A stretch of DNA of 64,000 nt from Paenibacillus thiaminolyticus. Lineage in GTDB: Bacteria > Bacillota > Bacilli > Paenibacillales > Paenibacillaceae. A program made the position numbers and the translations under genes. Under the pieces are notes generated by a model that saw only the letters and a program-made list of their open reading frames with translations, searched no databases and was not told where the DNA came from. Positions 9,740 through 18,390 of this stretch are shown one piece after another (positions within the stretch are counted from its first letter, which is position 1; each line of letters opens with the position of its first letter). The DNA lies in NCBI RefSeq assembly GCF_007066085.1, contig NZ_CP041405.1, forward strand, positions 3,985,001 to 4,049,000, written 5' to 3'.

Positions 9740-10165
9740 CTACGTATGAATCTCTTCCAACGGGGCAACGGTAAATTTGCCGTAGGTGACTCCCTTCAAG
9801 GTCGTCATCTGGTCGCTTAGCGCTCGCAGTTCGCTGCGCTTCCCCTTGACGACAATCATCTCCAGGCAGTTGTCTTGATCGAGATGGAAATGCGTCGTGG
9901 CCAAGATGGAATCATGCATCTCATGCTGAATCCGCGCCAAGTCCTCCAGCAGGTTCCGGTGATGATGGCGGTAGAACAGCAAGATGCAGCCAGCGACGAT
10001 CTTGTCTTCCGCCTCAAGCGACTGCTTCACCAGCGCGTCGCGCACCAGATCGCGGAACGCTTCTGATCGGTTCTCATATCCTTGCTCCTTGATCGATTCG
10101 TCGAACTTGTCCAGCAGCTTCCCGTCCATGGAAACGCCAAAGCGCTTTACATTCGATTCATTCAT
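9740..10165 (-). CDS. nikR: nickel-responsive regulator NikR
   Basis: 141 residues from the ATG at 10165, preceded by AAGAGGTG; an upstream in-frame ATG adds seven residues without a better SD. Residues 1-50 are a ribbon-helix-helix DNA-binding domain (VKRFGVSMDGKLLDKFDE). The C-terminal ACT-like domain keeps the high-affinity Ni(II) ligands at the exact NikR spacing: His81, His92, His94 and Cys100 (E. coli 76, 87, 89, 95), within THFHLDQDNCLE. It is the last gene of the minus-strand importer cluster, 94 bases after the binding-protein gene, and is the main reason for calling the cluster a nickel system. A candidate operator lies at 15396-15425. Confidence 0.92.
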   Translation of the reverse strand: MNESNVKRFGVSMDGKLLDKFDESIKEQGYENRSEAFRDLVRDALVKQSLEAEDKIVAGCILLFYRHHHRNLLEDLARIQHEMHDSILATTHFHLDQDNCLEMIVVKGKRSELRALSDQMTTLKGVTYGKFTVAPLEEIHT

Positions 10166-10259
10166 GGGACACCTCTTATTACACACTTTTTCTTATTAAT
10201 GTACCACAAAATAAAGCAGGAGGGCATGCCCGGTGAACATAGGCATACCCTCTCCAGTT

Positions 10260-11864
10260 CTAATTCATATCCCACTCTTCGATGTTCCACAGGACGCCGG
10301 ATCCATGATGACCGAGCGCACGGTCGCCGACGCCGGTGATCTTCTTGCTCACGCCGTAGAGCGCGTCAATATAGACGAGGTAGGCGAAGGCGGGATCCTG
10401 GTTCAGCGCTTGCTGGAATTGGCCGTACAGCTCCCGTCTGTGCTCGCGATCCGGCTCGATGCGAGCTTCAGTCAGCAGACGGTCGATGTCGGCATTGCGA
10501 TAAGCGCCGTAATTGTACAAGCCGTCTGCGCTCTGGCTGCTGTGGAATACCGGATAGGTATGATCATCCGGATCGAACTCGCTTCCCCAGGCGATCATGA
10601 ACGTATCCGCCTGATCGAAGTGAATGGCGCTCCAGTCGAGCGGCTTCGGAATAACGGAGATGCCGACCGCTTTGAGCTGCGTGCTGATCGCGTTGACCAG
10701 GGCGATCCGTACGGAGTCGGTGGCGGGCGCGACGAACTCGAATTCGAAGCGCTTCCCCCCCTTCGTCAAGATGCCGTCCTCGCCCGGTGTCCAACCGGCT
10801 TCCTGAAGCAGCTTTTTCGCTTCTTCCGGGCGGAATTCCGCCCCTTCCGGATAAGGGGAGTTGGCCCATGATTTTTGCAGCGGCCCGTAAGCCGGCTCGC
10901 CATGCCCGAACAGGACGCCCTGGACGAGCGCCTCCCGATCGATGGCGGCGCTGATGGCTTGGCGGACGCGCACGTCTTCAAATAAAGGATTGCGGAAATT
11001 GTACAGCATCCCGCGATAGTCGACCGTCTTCATCTGTATAACCCGGAACGGATCCCGTTCCTTCACGCTGTCCCGCTGGTTCAACTCGACAAAGGCGAGA
11101 TCCAGCTCTCCGGTCTTGAGCTGCAGCAGCCGCGTATTCGTATCCGGGACCGGGCGGACAATGATCTCATCCAGCTTGGCCTTGTTGCCATAGTAGGTAT
11201 CGCTGCGCACCAGCTCGATTGTCTTGTCCGTTCTCCACTCCCGCAGCTTGAACGGCCCGTTCCCGACCGGCTTGCGATTGAAATCGGAGGTATGAATATC
11301 TTGGCCCTCCAGCACATGCTTCGGAATAAGCCCCAGCTTCAGCTTGTGAAGAAGCGGCGGGAACGGATGGACCAGCGTAATCCGGACTTCATCGGCCGCT
11401 AAGACGTCCACCTGCCGAATCTCGGTGAAGTCTCCGCTAATCGGTGAATTGGTCTGCGGGCTCAGTAGTGTATCGAGCGTAAATTTGACATCTTCGGCGG
11501 TCACCGGCCCGCCGTCATCCCAGCGGGCATCGGTCCGCAGCTTGAAGGTATAGGTCAACTGGTCGTCGGAGATGGTCCAGCTCAAGGCAATATCCGGCGC
11601 GACTTCATTGACCGATGTCGTCCGGGTCAGCCCGCGGAACAGCATCGAATCGACATCATGCTCGTCATTCAAGATCGGATTCAGCTTCTCGACTTCCTTC
11701 TCCGCGCCATAGACGAGCCGCTTCACTCCGGAAGCCTGCCCTGATTCTCCCGCCGGCGCTTGGCCTGTGGGCGCTTGAGCCGTCGGCGCGGGCCCGGAAC
11801 AGGCAGCCAGGAGCATGCTGACAAGGCAGAGAACCGCGAGCAGGGATGAATATCGTAGCTTCAT
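10260..11864 (-). CDS. nikA: nickel/peptide-type ABC transporter substrate-binding lipoprotein
   Basis: 534 residues. The N-terminus is a lipoprotein signal (LVSMLLAAC, lipidated Cys22) followed by a Pro/Ala/Gln-rich linker. The body is a family-5 solute-binding protein (SBP_bac_5) with the familiar LRTDARWDDGGPVTAEDVKFT and AAIDREALVQGVLFGHG blocks. AAGGAG sits upstream of the ATG. It would be anchored outside the membrane and feed the permease pair encoded upstream. The family carries peptides, nickel and other ligands; nickel is inferred from nikR next door. It starts 29 bases after the ATPase gene, in one operon. Confidence 0.82.
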   Translation of the reverse strand: MKLRYSSLLAVLCLVSMLLAACSGPAPTAQAPTGQAPAGESGQASGVKRLVYGAEKEVEKLNPILNDEHDVDSMLFRGLTRTTSVNEVAPDIALSWTISDDQLTYTFKLRTDARWDDGGPVTAEDVKFTLDTLLSPQTNSPISGDFTEIRQVDVLAADEVRITLVHPFPPLLHKLKLGLIPKHVLEGQDIHTSDFNRKPVGNGPFKLREWRTDKTIELVRSDTYYGNKAKLDEIIVRPVPDTNTRLLQLKTGELDLAFVELNQRDSVKERDPFRVIQMKTVDYRGMLYNFRNPLFEDVRVRQAISAAIDREALVQGVLFGHGEPAYGPLQKSWANSPYPEGAEFRPEEAKKLLQEAGWTPGEDGILTKGGKRFEFEFVAPATDSVRIALVNAISTQLKAVGISVIPKPLDWSAIHFDQADTFMIAWGSEFDPDDHTYPVFHSSQSADGLYNYGAYRNADIDRLLTEARIEPDREHRRELYGQFQQALNQDPAFAYLVYIDALYGVSKKITGVGDRALGHHGSGVLWNIEEWDMN

Positions 11865-11893
11865 TATGATCTACTCCTTACTATGGTCTATGT

Positions 11894-13522
11894 TCAATGT
11901 AAATTCGGTTCAGGCTCACGTCGATGCGCGGCCCATCGGCGGCTGCCCGGAATCGATGCGAGCATGCGCTTCGTATAAGGATGGTCCGAAGCGGATAAGT
12001 CTGAGGCCGGAAGCTGCTCCACCAGCTCGCCGCCATACATGACCATGACGCGATGGCAGAGGTAGGCAGCGGCTCGGAGGTCATGCGTGATGAACAGGAC
12101 GGCCATGCCGGTCTTCTCATTCCAGGAGCGGATGAGCCCCAGCATCTGCCGCTGGAGCGTCATGTCGAGACTGGCGAAGGGTTCGTCCAGGATAAGCAAG
12201 CTTGGCTCCAAGAGCAGCGCCCGGGCCAGCGCGACGCGCTGGCGCATGCCGCCCGACAGCTCGTGAGGGTACCGGTCCAGCAGCTCCGGGGACAGCCCCG
12301 TCTCGCGGGCGATCGCGCGAATCCGTTCCGCAGCAGAGCCGGCTGCGCCATTCCGCTGCGGCCTATAATCGAGTCCCTCCCCGATAATCCGGCTGACCTG
12401 CCAGCGCGGATCGAACGAAGCGAACGGATCCTGATGAACCCATTGGACGGAAGGCCGGGCGCTCCCTCCTCCTTGGGCAGGAGCCCATTGTATCGTGCCG
12501 CGATCCGGCTGCTCCAGTTCAAGCAGCAAGCGGGACAACGTGCTCTTGCCGCTGCCGCTCTCCCCGATGAGGCCGACCATCTCGCCGCGGCGAATCGCGA
12601 AGGACGCCTCACGGACGGCGGTCACAGAGGTGGCCTGCTGCAGCCAGCGGCGTCCTGCGCGGTAAGTCTTGGTCAGGCCGTATGCCTCCATGATCGGCGG
12701 CCCGTCCGGCAGGGGCTTCGCGCCCGGAGCAGAGAAGGATGCATAGGCCTCGACGAGCTGCCGGGTATACGGGTGAACCGGGTGATGAAGCACCTGAGCG
12801 GCAGGCCCGGCTTCGACCATCGTCCCGCGCCGCATGACGAGGACCTCGTCCGCGATCTCGGCGACGACGCCCAGATCGTGGGTAATGAACAGGACGGTGC
12901 CCCCGGTTCGCACGCTCCATTGGCGAATGAGGCGCAGGATGTCGGCTTGCACCGGCATGTCTAGCGCCGTCGTCGGTTCGTCGGCGATAAGCAGCTCCGG
13001 CTCCGCAGCCAGCGCAAGCGCGAGCTGCACGCGCTGCCGCATGCCGCCCGAGAGCTCGTGAGGGTAGGCGCCATATACGCGTTCCGGCTCAGGCAGCTGC
13101 ATATCCCGGAGCAGCTGCAGAGCCCGCTGCTTCGCTTTCGTGCGGGGAAGCGGGGTATGTATCGCGAGCAATTCCGCGAAGTGGCGCCCGATGCGGAGCA
13201 GCGGATCGAAGGTTCCGCTCGTATCCTGGAACACGTAACCGACCCGGCTTCCTCGATAGCGCTGGAGCTGACGGAAAGGGAGCTTCAAAATATCATCTCC
13301 CTTGAACCGGATCGAGCCAGAGGGGATCGATCCGCCACGCGGCAGCATGCCTAGCAATGCCTGGGCGGTGACGCTTTTCCCCGAACCGCTCTCGCCGATG
13401 AGCGCTGTAACGCCCCGCCCGGGCAAGGTGAACGAGAAGTTGGTCAATATGTCGTTGTCTGTGTACGCCGTGGACGGAAGGGTTAGCGTAAGATCGCTAA
13501 CCTCCAGCAGCGGTTCGGTCAT
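11894..13522 (-). CDS. fused double ABC ATPase (NikD-NikE / DppD-DppF type)
   Basis: 542 residues from ATG 13522. Two complete ATPase modules lie in one chain: Walker A GESGSGKS at ~43-50 and again near 330, signature LSGGMRQRV twice, and Walker B LLIADEP and LLILDEP. In most nickel and peptide importers these are two separate proteins. The start is set by an ATGA overlap with the nikC stop and a GAAGGA SD. Two further in-frame ATGs upstream (13558 and 13594) belong to a tandem 36-base duplication inside the nikC end. It energises the NikB/NikC permease, probably as the intramolecular equivalent of a NikDE heterodimer. Confidence 0.85.
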   Translation of the reverse strand: MTEPLLEVSDLTLTLPSTAYTDNDILTNFSFTLPGRGVTALIGESGSGKSVTAQALLGMLPRGGSIPSGSIRFKGDDILKLPFRQLQRYRGSRVGYVFQDTSGTFDPLLRIGRHFAELLAIHTPLPRTKAKQRALQLLRDMQLPEPERVYGAYPHELSGGMRQRVQLALALAAEPELLIADEPTTALDMPVQADILRLIRQWSVRTGGTVLFITHDLGVVAEIADEVLVMRRGTMVEAGPAAQVLHHPVHPYTRQLVEAYASFSAPGAKPLPDGPPIMEAYGLTKTYRAGRRWLQQATSVTAVREASFAIRRGEMVGLIGESGSGKSTLSRLLLELEQPDRGTIQWAPAQGGGSARPSVQWVHQDPFASFDPRWQVSRIIGEGLDYRPQRNGAAGSAAERIRAIARETGLSPELLDRYPHELSGGMRQRVALARALLLEPSLLILDEPFASLDMTLQRQMLGLIRSWNEKTGMAVLFITHDLRAAAYLCHRVMVMYGGELVEQLPASDLSASDHPYTKRMLASIPGSRRWAAHRREPEPNLH

Positions 13523-14385
13523 CGTTGATTCCTTCGGTAGAATTGCGGGTTCCTCCATCGTCGATCCCTCCGGTAGAATTGTGGGCTCCCCCATCGCTGC
13601 TGCCCGTCATCGCCCAGGAAGGTGACGGCCAGCACGGTAAGCGCGATGCCTAGTCCGGGGCAGACCGCAGCCCACCAGGCCCCGGACAGCAAATGATTCT
13701 GGGCTCCCGCCAGCATATTGCCCCAGGAAGGCTCATGCGGAGGAATGCCCAGGCCGAGAAAGCTGAGCGTCGATTCCGACAGAATGGCATGACCCATTCC
13801 GGTCGTCGTCATGACGAGTATCGTCGGCAAGCAATGGGGGGCGAAATGCCGGGTGAACATTTGGATGGGGGTGGCCCCCATCACGGCGGAAGCTTGAATG
13901 AACGCTTCTTCTTTGAGTGCGAGAATCTCGGTGCGAATCAGCTTCGCCAGCGGCATCCACCCGGTCAAGCCGATGACAAGCACGACGGTCAGCAGGCTTG
14001 GCTTCAGCAGCGCCTGCAGTCCGATCATGAACAGCAGGCTCGGAATGCTTAGCAGAGCGTCGGCGGCCCGCATCAGGATGCGGTCAATCCAGCCGCCGCA
14101 GTAACCGCTGATCATGCCATAGGCCACCCCGGCCAATAGCGATACGAACGCCGAAGCGCACCCGACCGCAAGCGAGACCCGGCCCCCGTATAGAAATCGG
14201 GTCAGCACATCGCGTCCCATCTCATCCGTCCCCAGCAGGTGAGAGGGTTGGGGCGGCAGCAAAATCGCGTCCAGCTGGACATCGACCGGATGGTAGCCGG
14301 TCAAGAGCGGAGCGCCTGCGGCACATAGGGTCAGTACAGCCAAGTACAGAACAGACAGGTTCGTCATCCAGCGGCGTCTCTTCAT
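13519..14385 (-). CDS. nikC: ABC transporter permease, NikC/DppC type
   Basis: 288 residues. An N-terminal membrane segment precedes the BPD-type permease domain; the LLGTDEMGRDVLTRFLYGGRVSLAVG block is diagnostic of DppC/NikC proteins, and the EAFIQASAVMGATPIQMFTRH coupling loop contacts the ATPase. It overlaps nikB by four bases (ATGA) and the ATPase gene by four bases. The last ~25 residues (RWGSPQFYRRDRRWRNPQFYRR) come from a tandem 36-base duplication and are not typical of the family. Confidence 0.87.
   Translation of the reverse strand: MKRRRWMTNLSVLYLAVLTLCAAGAPLLTGYHPVDVQLDAILLPPQPSHLLGTDEMGRDVLTRFLYGGRVSLAVGCASAFVSLLAGVAYGMISGYCGGWIDRILMRAADALLSIPSLLFMIGLQALLKPSLLTVVLVIGLTGWMPLAKLIRTEILALKEEAFIQASAVMGATPIQMFTRHFAPHCLPTILVMTTTGMGHAILSESTLSFLGLGIPPHEPSWGNMLAGAQNHLLSGAWWAAVCPGLGIALTVLAVTFLGDDGQQRWGSPQFYRRDRRWRNPQFYRRNQR
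13523..13594 (-). repeat. two 36-base tandem copies of the nikDE start region
   Basis: Units 13559-13594 and 13523-13558 are near-identical. Each begins on the minus strand with an ATG in the reading frame of the ATPase gene and encodes MxEPxILPxxST; the true start at 13522 (MTEPLLE) continues the series. In the nikC frame the same DNA gives a repeated PQFYRR tail. Confidence 0.8.
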
Positions 14386-15359
14386 TGCGCTCTCCCCCCT
14401 GATAACAACTGCCGCCGGATCTGCGGATGGTACCAGGCGCAGAACAGGTCGATTATGAGGCTGCCGGCCACGACGACGAAGGTACTCAGCAGAATGGCGG
14501 CGAGCAGCACGGGGTAGTCATGGCTTTGCGCCGATTTGAGCGCGAGCATGCCAAGTCCGGGCCAGGAGAACAGTGTTTCAATAACGACCGATCCGGCAAA
14601 AGTTAATGATAGGGACATGCCGATATAAGATAAGAAAGGCAGTGCCGCATTCGGCAGCATGTGGCGGAAAATGATTCGATGCCGGGAGACGCCGCGCATG
14701 CGCAGAGCCCGCACAAATTCTTTGTCGTTGATGACGGTAACGTGATTCCGCAATAATCGAATGTAATATCCAAGATGTGATAGCGCGAGGGCGGCGGCAG
14801 GCAGCGCAAGATGCCGAAGCCGTCCGATCCAGCCTTCCGCACTGCTGCCCATTCCGGCGATGGGGAACCATTGCAGCGCAATGGAGAACACCAGAATCAA
14901 GCATAGAGCAAGGTAGAAGGTCGGAAACGACATGAGCACGAGACTGACTGCAGTCACCGTGCGATCCATCTTCGAGGAAGGCTTCAAGCCTGTTATCGTC
15001 CCGAAGAGGAGAGAGAGGAGAAGAGTAAGAAATGTGCCGGCCAGCATGAGCTGTACCGTCGGTCCGACAGCTTGGCCGATCAGGATGTCGACGCGTTCTC
15101 CGTTCAGGTAGGAGCGTCCCCAATCGCCCTGCATAATGCCTTGCAGCCACTTGACGTACTGCCAATAGAGCGGTTCGTCCAGACCGAGGTTGGCGCGGAT
15201 GCGAAGCTGATCGGCGGAGGTCAGCTTCTGAATCTGATCCCCATACAGCGCCATGGCCGGATCGCCCGGCAGCAGACGAATAAAGATAAAGACGAGCAGG
15301 CTGATGATCAGCAAGACGATAACGGCCTCGCCCGCTCTGGAAAAGAGATATCTTCGCAA
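14382..15359 (-). CDS. nikB: ABC transporter permease, NikB/DppB type
   Basis: 325 residues from TTG 15359, chosen because AGGAGGA (15365-15371) lies five bases upstream; an ATG at 15407 has no such site. It has the DppB/NikB pattern: N-terminal helix (VLLIISLLVFIFIRLLPGDP), then GLDEPLYWQYVKWL and six membrane segments, with the EFVRALRMRGVSRHRIIFRHMLPNA coupling loop. First gene of the minus-strand nik operon; it pairs with the next gene to form the channel. Confidence 0.87.
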   Translation of the reverse strand: MRRYLFSRAGEAVIVLLIISLLVFIFIRLLPGDPAMALYGDQIQKLTSADQLRIRANLGLDEPLYWQYVKWLQGIMQGDWGRSYLNGERVDILIGQAVGPTVQLMLAGTFLTLLLSLLFGTITGLKPSSKMDRTVTAVSLVLMSFPTFYLALCLILVFSIALQWFPIAGMGSSAEGWIGRLRHLALPAAALALSHLGYYIRLLRNHVTVINDKEFVRALRMRGVSRHRIIFRHMLPNAALPFLSYIGMSLSLTFAGSVVIETLFSWPGLGMLALKSAQSHDYPVLLAAILLSTFVVVAGSLIIDLFCAWYHPQIRRQLLSGGRAQ

Positions 15360-15395
15360 ATCGTTCCTCCTGTCTGCGAATATCCCGTAACACGA

Positions 15396-15441
15396 ATCAT
15401 GCAACAAGTAACACTATAGCATGATGTCACGATTTGGTAAA
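15396..15441 (-). promoter_or_regulatory. nik operon promoter with an overlapping dyad (candidate NikR operator)
   Basis: On the minus strand, TTTACC (15441-15436), a 17-base spacer and TATAGT (15418-15413) make a sigma-A promoter about 54 bases before the nikB start. A perfect dyad, ATCATGC (15396-15402) N16 GCATGAT (15419-15425), brackets the -10 box. The 16-base gap equals the known E. coli NikR half-site spacing, though the half-sites are in the opposite order. GTAACAC also occurs at 15387, 15408 and 15445. Confidence 0.6.
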
Positions 15442-15657
15442 TACGTAACACGGAAAAATGGAGGACTTTGTACAAAATCTTTATATTTGGAAGCTATCAT
15501 GAAAAAACAGTCCCGATCAATGAGCAAGCGCACGTGCGCTAATTGATCTGACCGGCGATTTCCGATACGATGGTTACAATGAGGAATAGGCACTTCGTTG
15601 CCTGCGTAGACGGGAAGCGGGAACGGTTGGAGTGCGGGAGACGAAGGAGTGGACAGA

Positions 15658-16596
15658 ATGGCCAAGAGAGTAAAAGTGGCCGAGATGGCGGAGCAGTTCC
15701 ATCTGGAGGTGCTGGCCGGGGAACCGGGGTTGAAGCGGCTGATTACAGTGGATGATTTGCATCGCCCCGGCCTGGAAATGGCGGGTTACTTCGAATACCA
15801 TCCGAAGGAGCGTGTTCAACTCCTCGGCAAGACCGAACTTGCGTTTTTCGAGACGCTGACTCCAGAGGAGAAGCGGGATCGGATGTATCATTTCTGTTCG
15901 GAAGAGATGCCCTGCATCATCGTGACGCGGGGATTGGATGTGCCAGAGGAGATTATCGCCGTATGCCAGGAAGAAGACGTGCCCTTGCTGCGGACGCAGC
16001 TGGCGACGACGATTCTCTCGAGCCGCATTACGAGCTTCCTGGAGAAGAAGCTGGCGCCGACGACGACAATTCACGGCGTACTGGTCGACGTCTATGGCGT
16101 CGGCATGCTGATTACCGGGGGGAGCGGCATCGGGAAAAGCGAGACGGCGTTGGAACTGGTCAAGCGCGGCCATCGTCTGGTCGCCGACGATGCGGTCGAG
16201 ATTCGGCAGACATCGGACAACCAGCTGCATGCCTCAGCACCGGAGCTGATCCGGCATTTGCTGGAGATTCGCGGCATCGGCATCATTAATGTGATGACGC
16301 TGTTCGGAGCTGGCGCGATCCGCAATAACAAGCGAATCAGCGTCGTCATTCGCCTCGAGAACTGGCAGCAGGATAAGCAGTATGACCGTCTTGGTCTGGA
16401 TGAGGAGACGACGCGCATTATCGAGACGGATGTACCGCTCGTCACCGTGCCGGTGCGTCCCGGACGGAACCTGGCCGTTATCATCGAGGTGGCTGCGATG
16501 AACTTCCGCCTGAAGCGGATGGGCTACAATGCAGCGCTTCAATTCACGAACAAGCTGACCGAGACGATCGCCGAGGATATGGAAGACTTTGATTGA
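15658..16596 (+). CDS. hprK: HPr kinase/phosphorylase
   Basis: 312 residues from ATG 15658, with GAAGGAGTG upstream. Walker A GGSGIGKS at ~154-161 and the HprK signature [19 protein letters not shown] are intact; the conserved His near 139 and D-D pair (VADDAVEI) are present. The enzyme phosphorylates Ser46 of HPr and Crh when glycolytic intermediates are high and reverses this under starvation, setting CcpA-dependent catabolite control. Its likely partner, the Crh/HPr protein, lies at 37470. First gene of hprK-lgt-ppaX-yvoF; 35 bases separate it from lgt. Confidence 0.97.
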   Translation: MAKRVKVAEMAEQFHLEVLAGEPGLKRLITVDDLHRPGLEMAGYFEYHPKERVQLLGKTELAFFETLTPEEKRDRMYHFCSEEMPCIIVTRGLDVPEEIIAVCQEEDVPLLRTQLATTILSSRITSFLEKKLAPTTTIHGVLVDVYGVGMLITGGSGIGKSETALELVKRGHRLVADDAVEIRQTSDNQLHASAPELIRHLLEIRGIGIINVMTLFGAGAIRNNKRISVVIRLENWQQDKQYDRLGLDEETTRIIETDVPLVTVPVRPGRNLAVIIEVAAMNFRLKRMGYNAALQFTNKLTETIAEDMEDFD

Positions 16597-16631
16597 GACT
16601 CGTATTCTCAACCCATAAGGAGTGTGGATGG

Positions 16632-17732
16632 ATGGCAACGATGTTGCTGGATCCGGTTGCATTTTCGATCGGCGCGATCAAGGTGCACTGGTATGGCATT
16701 ATATTAGGCACAGCCGCGGTGGTCGGCTTGCTGCTGGCAATTCGGGAAGGCAAAAGATTTGGAATTTCTCAAGATTTTTTCATGGATTTGCTGCTGTTCG
16801 GCGTGCCTTCCGCCATTGTCGGGGCGCGTATCTATTACGTTGCCTTCAAATGGGATGATTACAAAGATAACTTATTGGAAATCTTTAAAATCTGGCATGG
16901 CGGAATTGCAATCTATGGCGCATTAATCGGCGCCGTGATTTGCGCGCTTATCTATGTTCGCAAAAAAGGGTACTCCTTCTGGCGCATCGCTGATATTTGC
17001 GCGCCGGGTCTGCTGATCGGACAAGCGATCGGCCGCTGGGGCAACTTCGTCAATCAGGAAGCGTACGGAGGACCTACAACAGAAGCGTTCCTGCGCGACA
17101 CGCTGCATCTGCCGAACTTCATCGTGAACCAGATGAATGTGAACGGAACCTTCCATCATCCGACCTTCCTGTATGAGTCGCTGTGGAGCTTCGTCGGCGT
17201 GCTGCTGCTGTTCGGCTTCCGCCGGCTGCGCGGCGTACGCAGCGGGGAAGTGTTCATCGGTTACCTGATCTGGTATTCAATCGGCCGCTTCTTCATTGAA
17301 GGGCTGCGTACCGACAGTCTGGCCTACCAAGGTTCCGGATGGGTGGAATCGATGATCGGTTCGCTGTGGTCGCCGATGCAGATCGTATTCGAGCCAGGGT
17401 ATCTCGATCCGAATTACGGTAATGTCCGGATATCGCAGCTGCTGGCCATCTTCTTGATCATCGGCGGCATCGCGCTCATTGTTATCCGCCGGGTAACCGG
17501 GGCTTCGAAGGCCCTGTATCGGGATCCGATTGTATCGACGAAGCCTTCACAGGTTATCGAAGCGACGGATCGCGGCACGAATGGCGACGGAAGCAAGTCG
17601 GAAGCAGAAGCTCCTGGGAAGGCGAAGCCCGCTGAGGAAGCGTCCCCTTCCAGGGACGTGGCCAAGGAAGTGCCTGAATCGGCGGAGCCGCCTGCGGCTG
17701 CGGAAGCGGAACGTGACATAAAGGAGAAATAG
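16632..17732 (+). CDS. lgt: prolipoprotein diacylglyceryl transferase
   Basis: 366 residues from ATG 16632, with AAGGAGTG upstream. It transfers diacylglycerol to the Cys of lipoprotein signals in the membrane. The Lgt signature GRWGNFVNQEAYG is at ~134-146 and WHGG at ~88-91; seven hydrophobic segments follow the family pattern up to ~residue 295. The last ~70 residues are a charged Ala/Glu/Lys/Pro-rich tail not needed for catalysis and unusually long for the family (typically 260-300 residues). Its substrates here would include the five lipoprotein binding proteins in the window. Four bases separate it from ppaX. Confidence 0.96.
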   Translation: MATMLLDPVAFSIGAIKVHWYGIILGTAAVVGLLLAIREGKRFGISQDFFMDLLLFGVPSAIVGARIYYVAFKWDDYKDNLLEIFKIWHGGIAIYGALIGAVICALIYVRKKGYSFWRIADICAPGLLIGQAIGRWGNFVNQEAYGGPTTEAFLRDTLHLPNFIVNQMNVNGTFHHPTFLYESLWSFVGVLLLFGFRRLRGVRSGEVFIGYLIWYSIGRFFIEGLRTDSLAYQGSGWVESMIGSLWSPMQIVFEPGYLDPNYGNVRISQLLAIFLIIGGIALIVIRRVTGASKALYRDPIVSTKPSQVIEATDRGTNGDGSKSEAEAPGKAKPAEEASPSRDVAKEVPESAEPPAAAEAERDIKEK

Positions 17733-17736
17733 CATA

Positions 17737-18390
17737 ATGATTCGTACAGTACTGTTCGATCTGGACGGAACGATTATCGATACTAATGAACTGATTATCG
17801 AGACCTTCCTGCATGTGCTGCTGGAGCGCACGCCGACTCCGCTGACACGGGATCAGATTATTCCGAGCATGGGAATGCCGCTCGAATATCAGCTGCGGGA
17901 GTTCAGCGGATTGGACGATGTGGAGGAGCTCAAAGCCGCATATCGCCGCTACAATATTTCCCGGCATGATGAGCTGGTGCGCGAGTTCCCGCACGTGAAG
18001 GAAGTTATCGGCGCTTTGCACGAGGGCGGCATTCAGCTCGGCATCGTCACGACGAAGATGCGCGAGACGACGGAGCGGGCATTGCGCATGTTCGGCTTGC
18101 TGGATCAGATGGGCGTGGTCGTCACGATCAACGATGTCCAGCATGCGAAGCCGCATCCGGAGCCGGTGCTGCTCGCCATCGAGAAGCTGAAGGCCGACCC
18201 GGCGACGACGCTCATGGTTGGCGACAGCCCAGCCGACATCCAGTCGGCCAATGCGGCCGGCGCCATTTCCTGCGGCGTGGCCTGGTCGTTGAAGGGCGAA
18301 GCGGTGCTTAGCCAATACGAACCGCGCCATATCATTCATGATATGCGCGATATATTGACACTCGTCGGATGGGAGCGGGAATCCAAGTGA
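17737..18390 (+). CDS. ppaX: pyrophosphatase PpaX (HAD superfamily)
   Basis: 217 residues. HAD motif I FDLDGT holds the nucleophile Asp8 and Asp10; motif II is IVTTKM, and motif IV VGDSPADIQSA binds magnesium. PpaX hydrolyses the pyrophosphate released when HprK dephosphorylates P-Ser-HPr by phosphorolysis, which explains the conserved linkage to hprK. AAAGGAG precedes the ATG. Confidence 0.93.
   Translation: MIRTVLFDLDGTIIDTNELIIETFLHVLLERTPTPLTRDQIIPSMGMPLEYQLREFSGLDDVEELKAAYRRYNISRHDELVREFPHVKEVIGALHEGGIQLGIVTTKMRETTERALRMFGLLDQMGVVVTINDVQHAKPHPEPVLLAIEKLKADPATTLMVGDSPADIQSANAAGAISCGVAWSLKGEAVLSQYEPRHIIHDMRDILTLVGWERESK

Noticed and set aside
9458..9820. A 120-codon plus-strand frame in the msmX-nikR spacer
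   Set aside because: It runs through the interspersed repeats and into nikR antisense, with no SD and no protein features.
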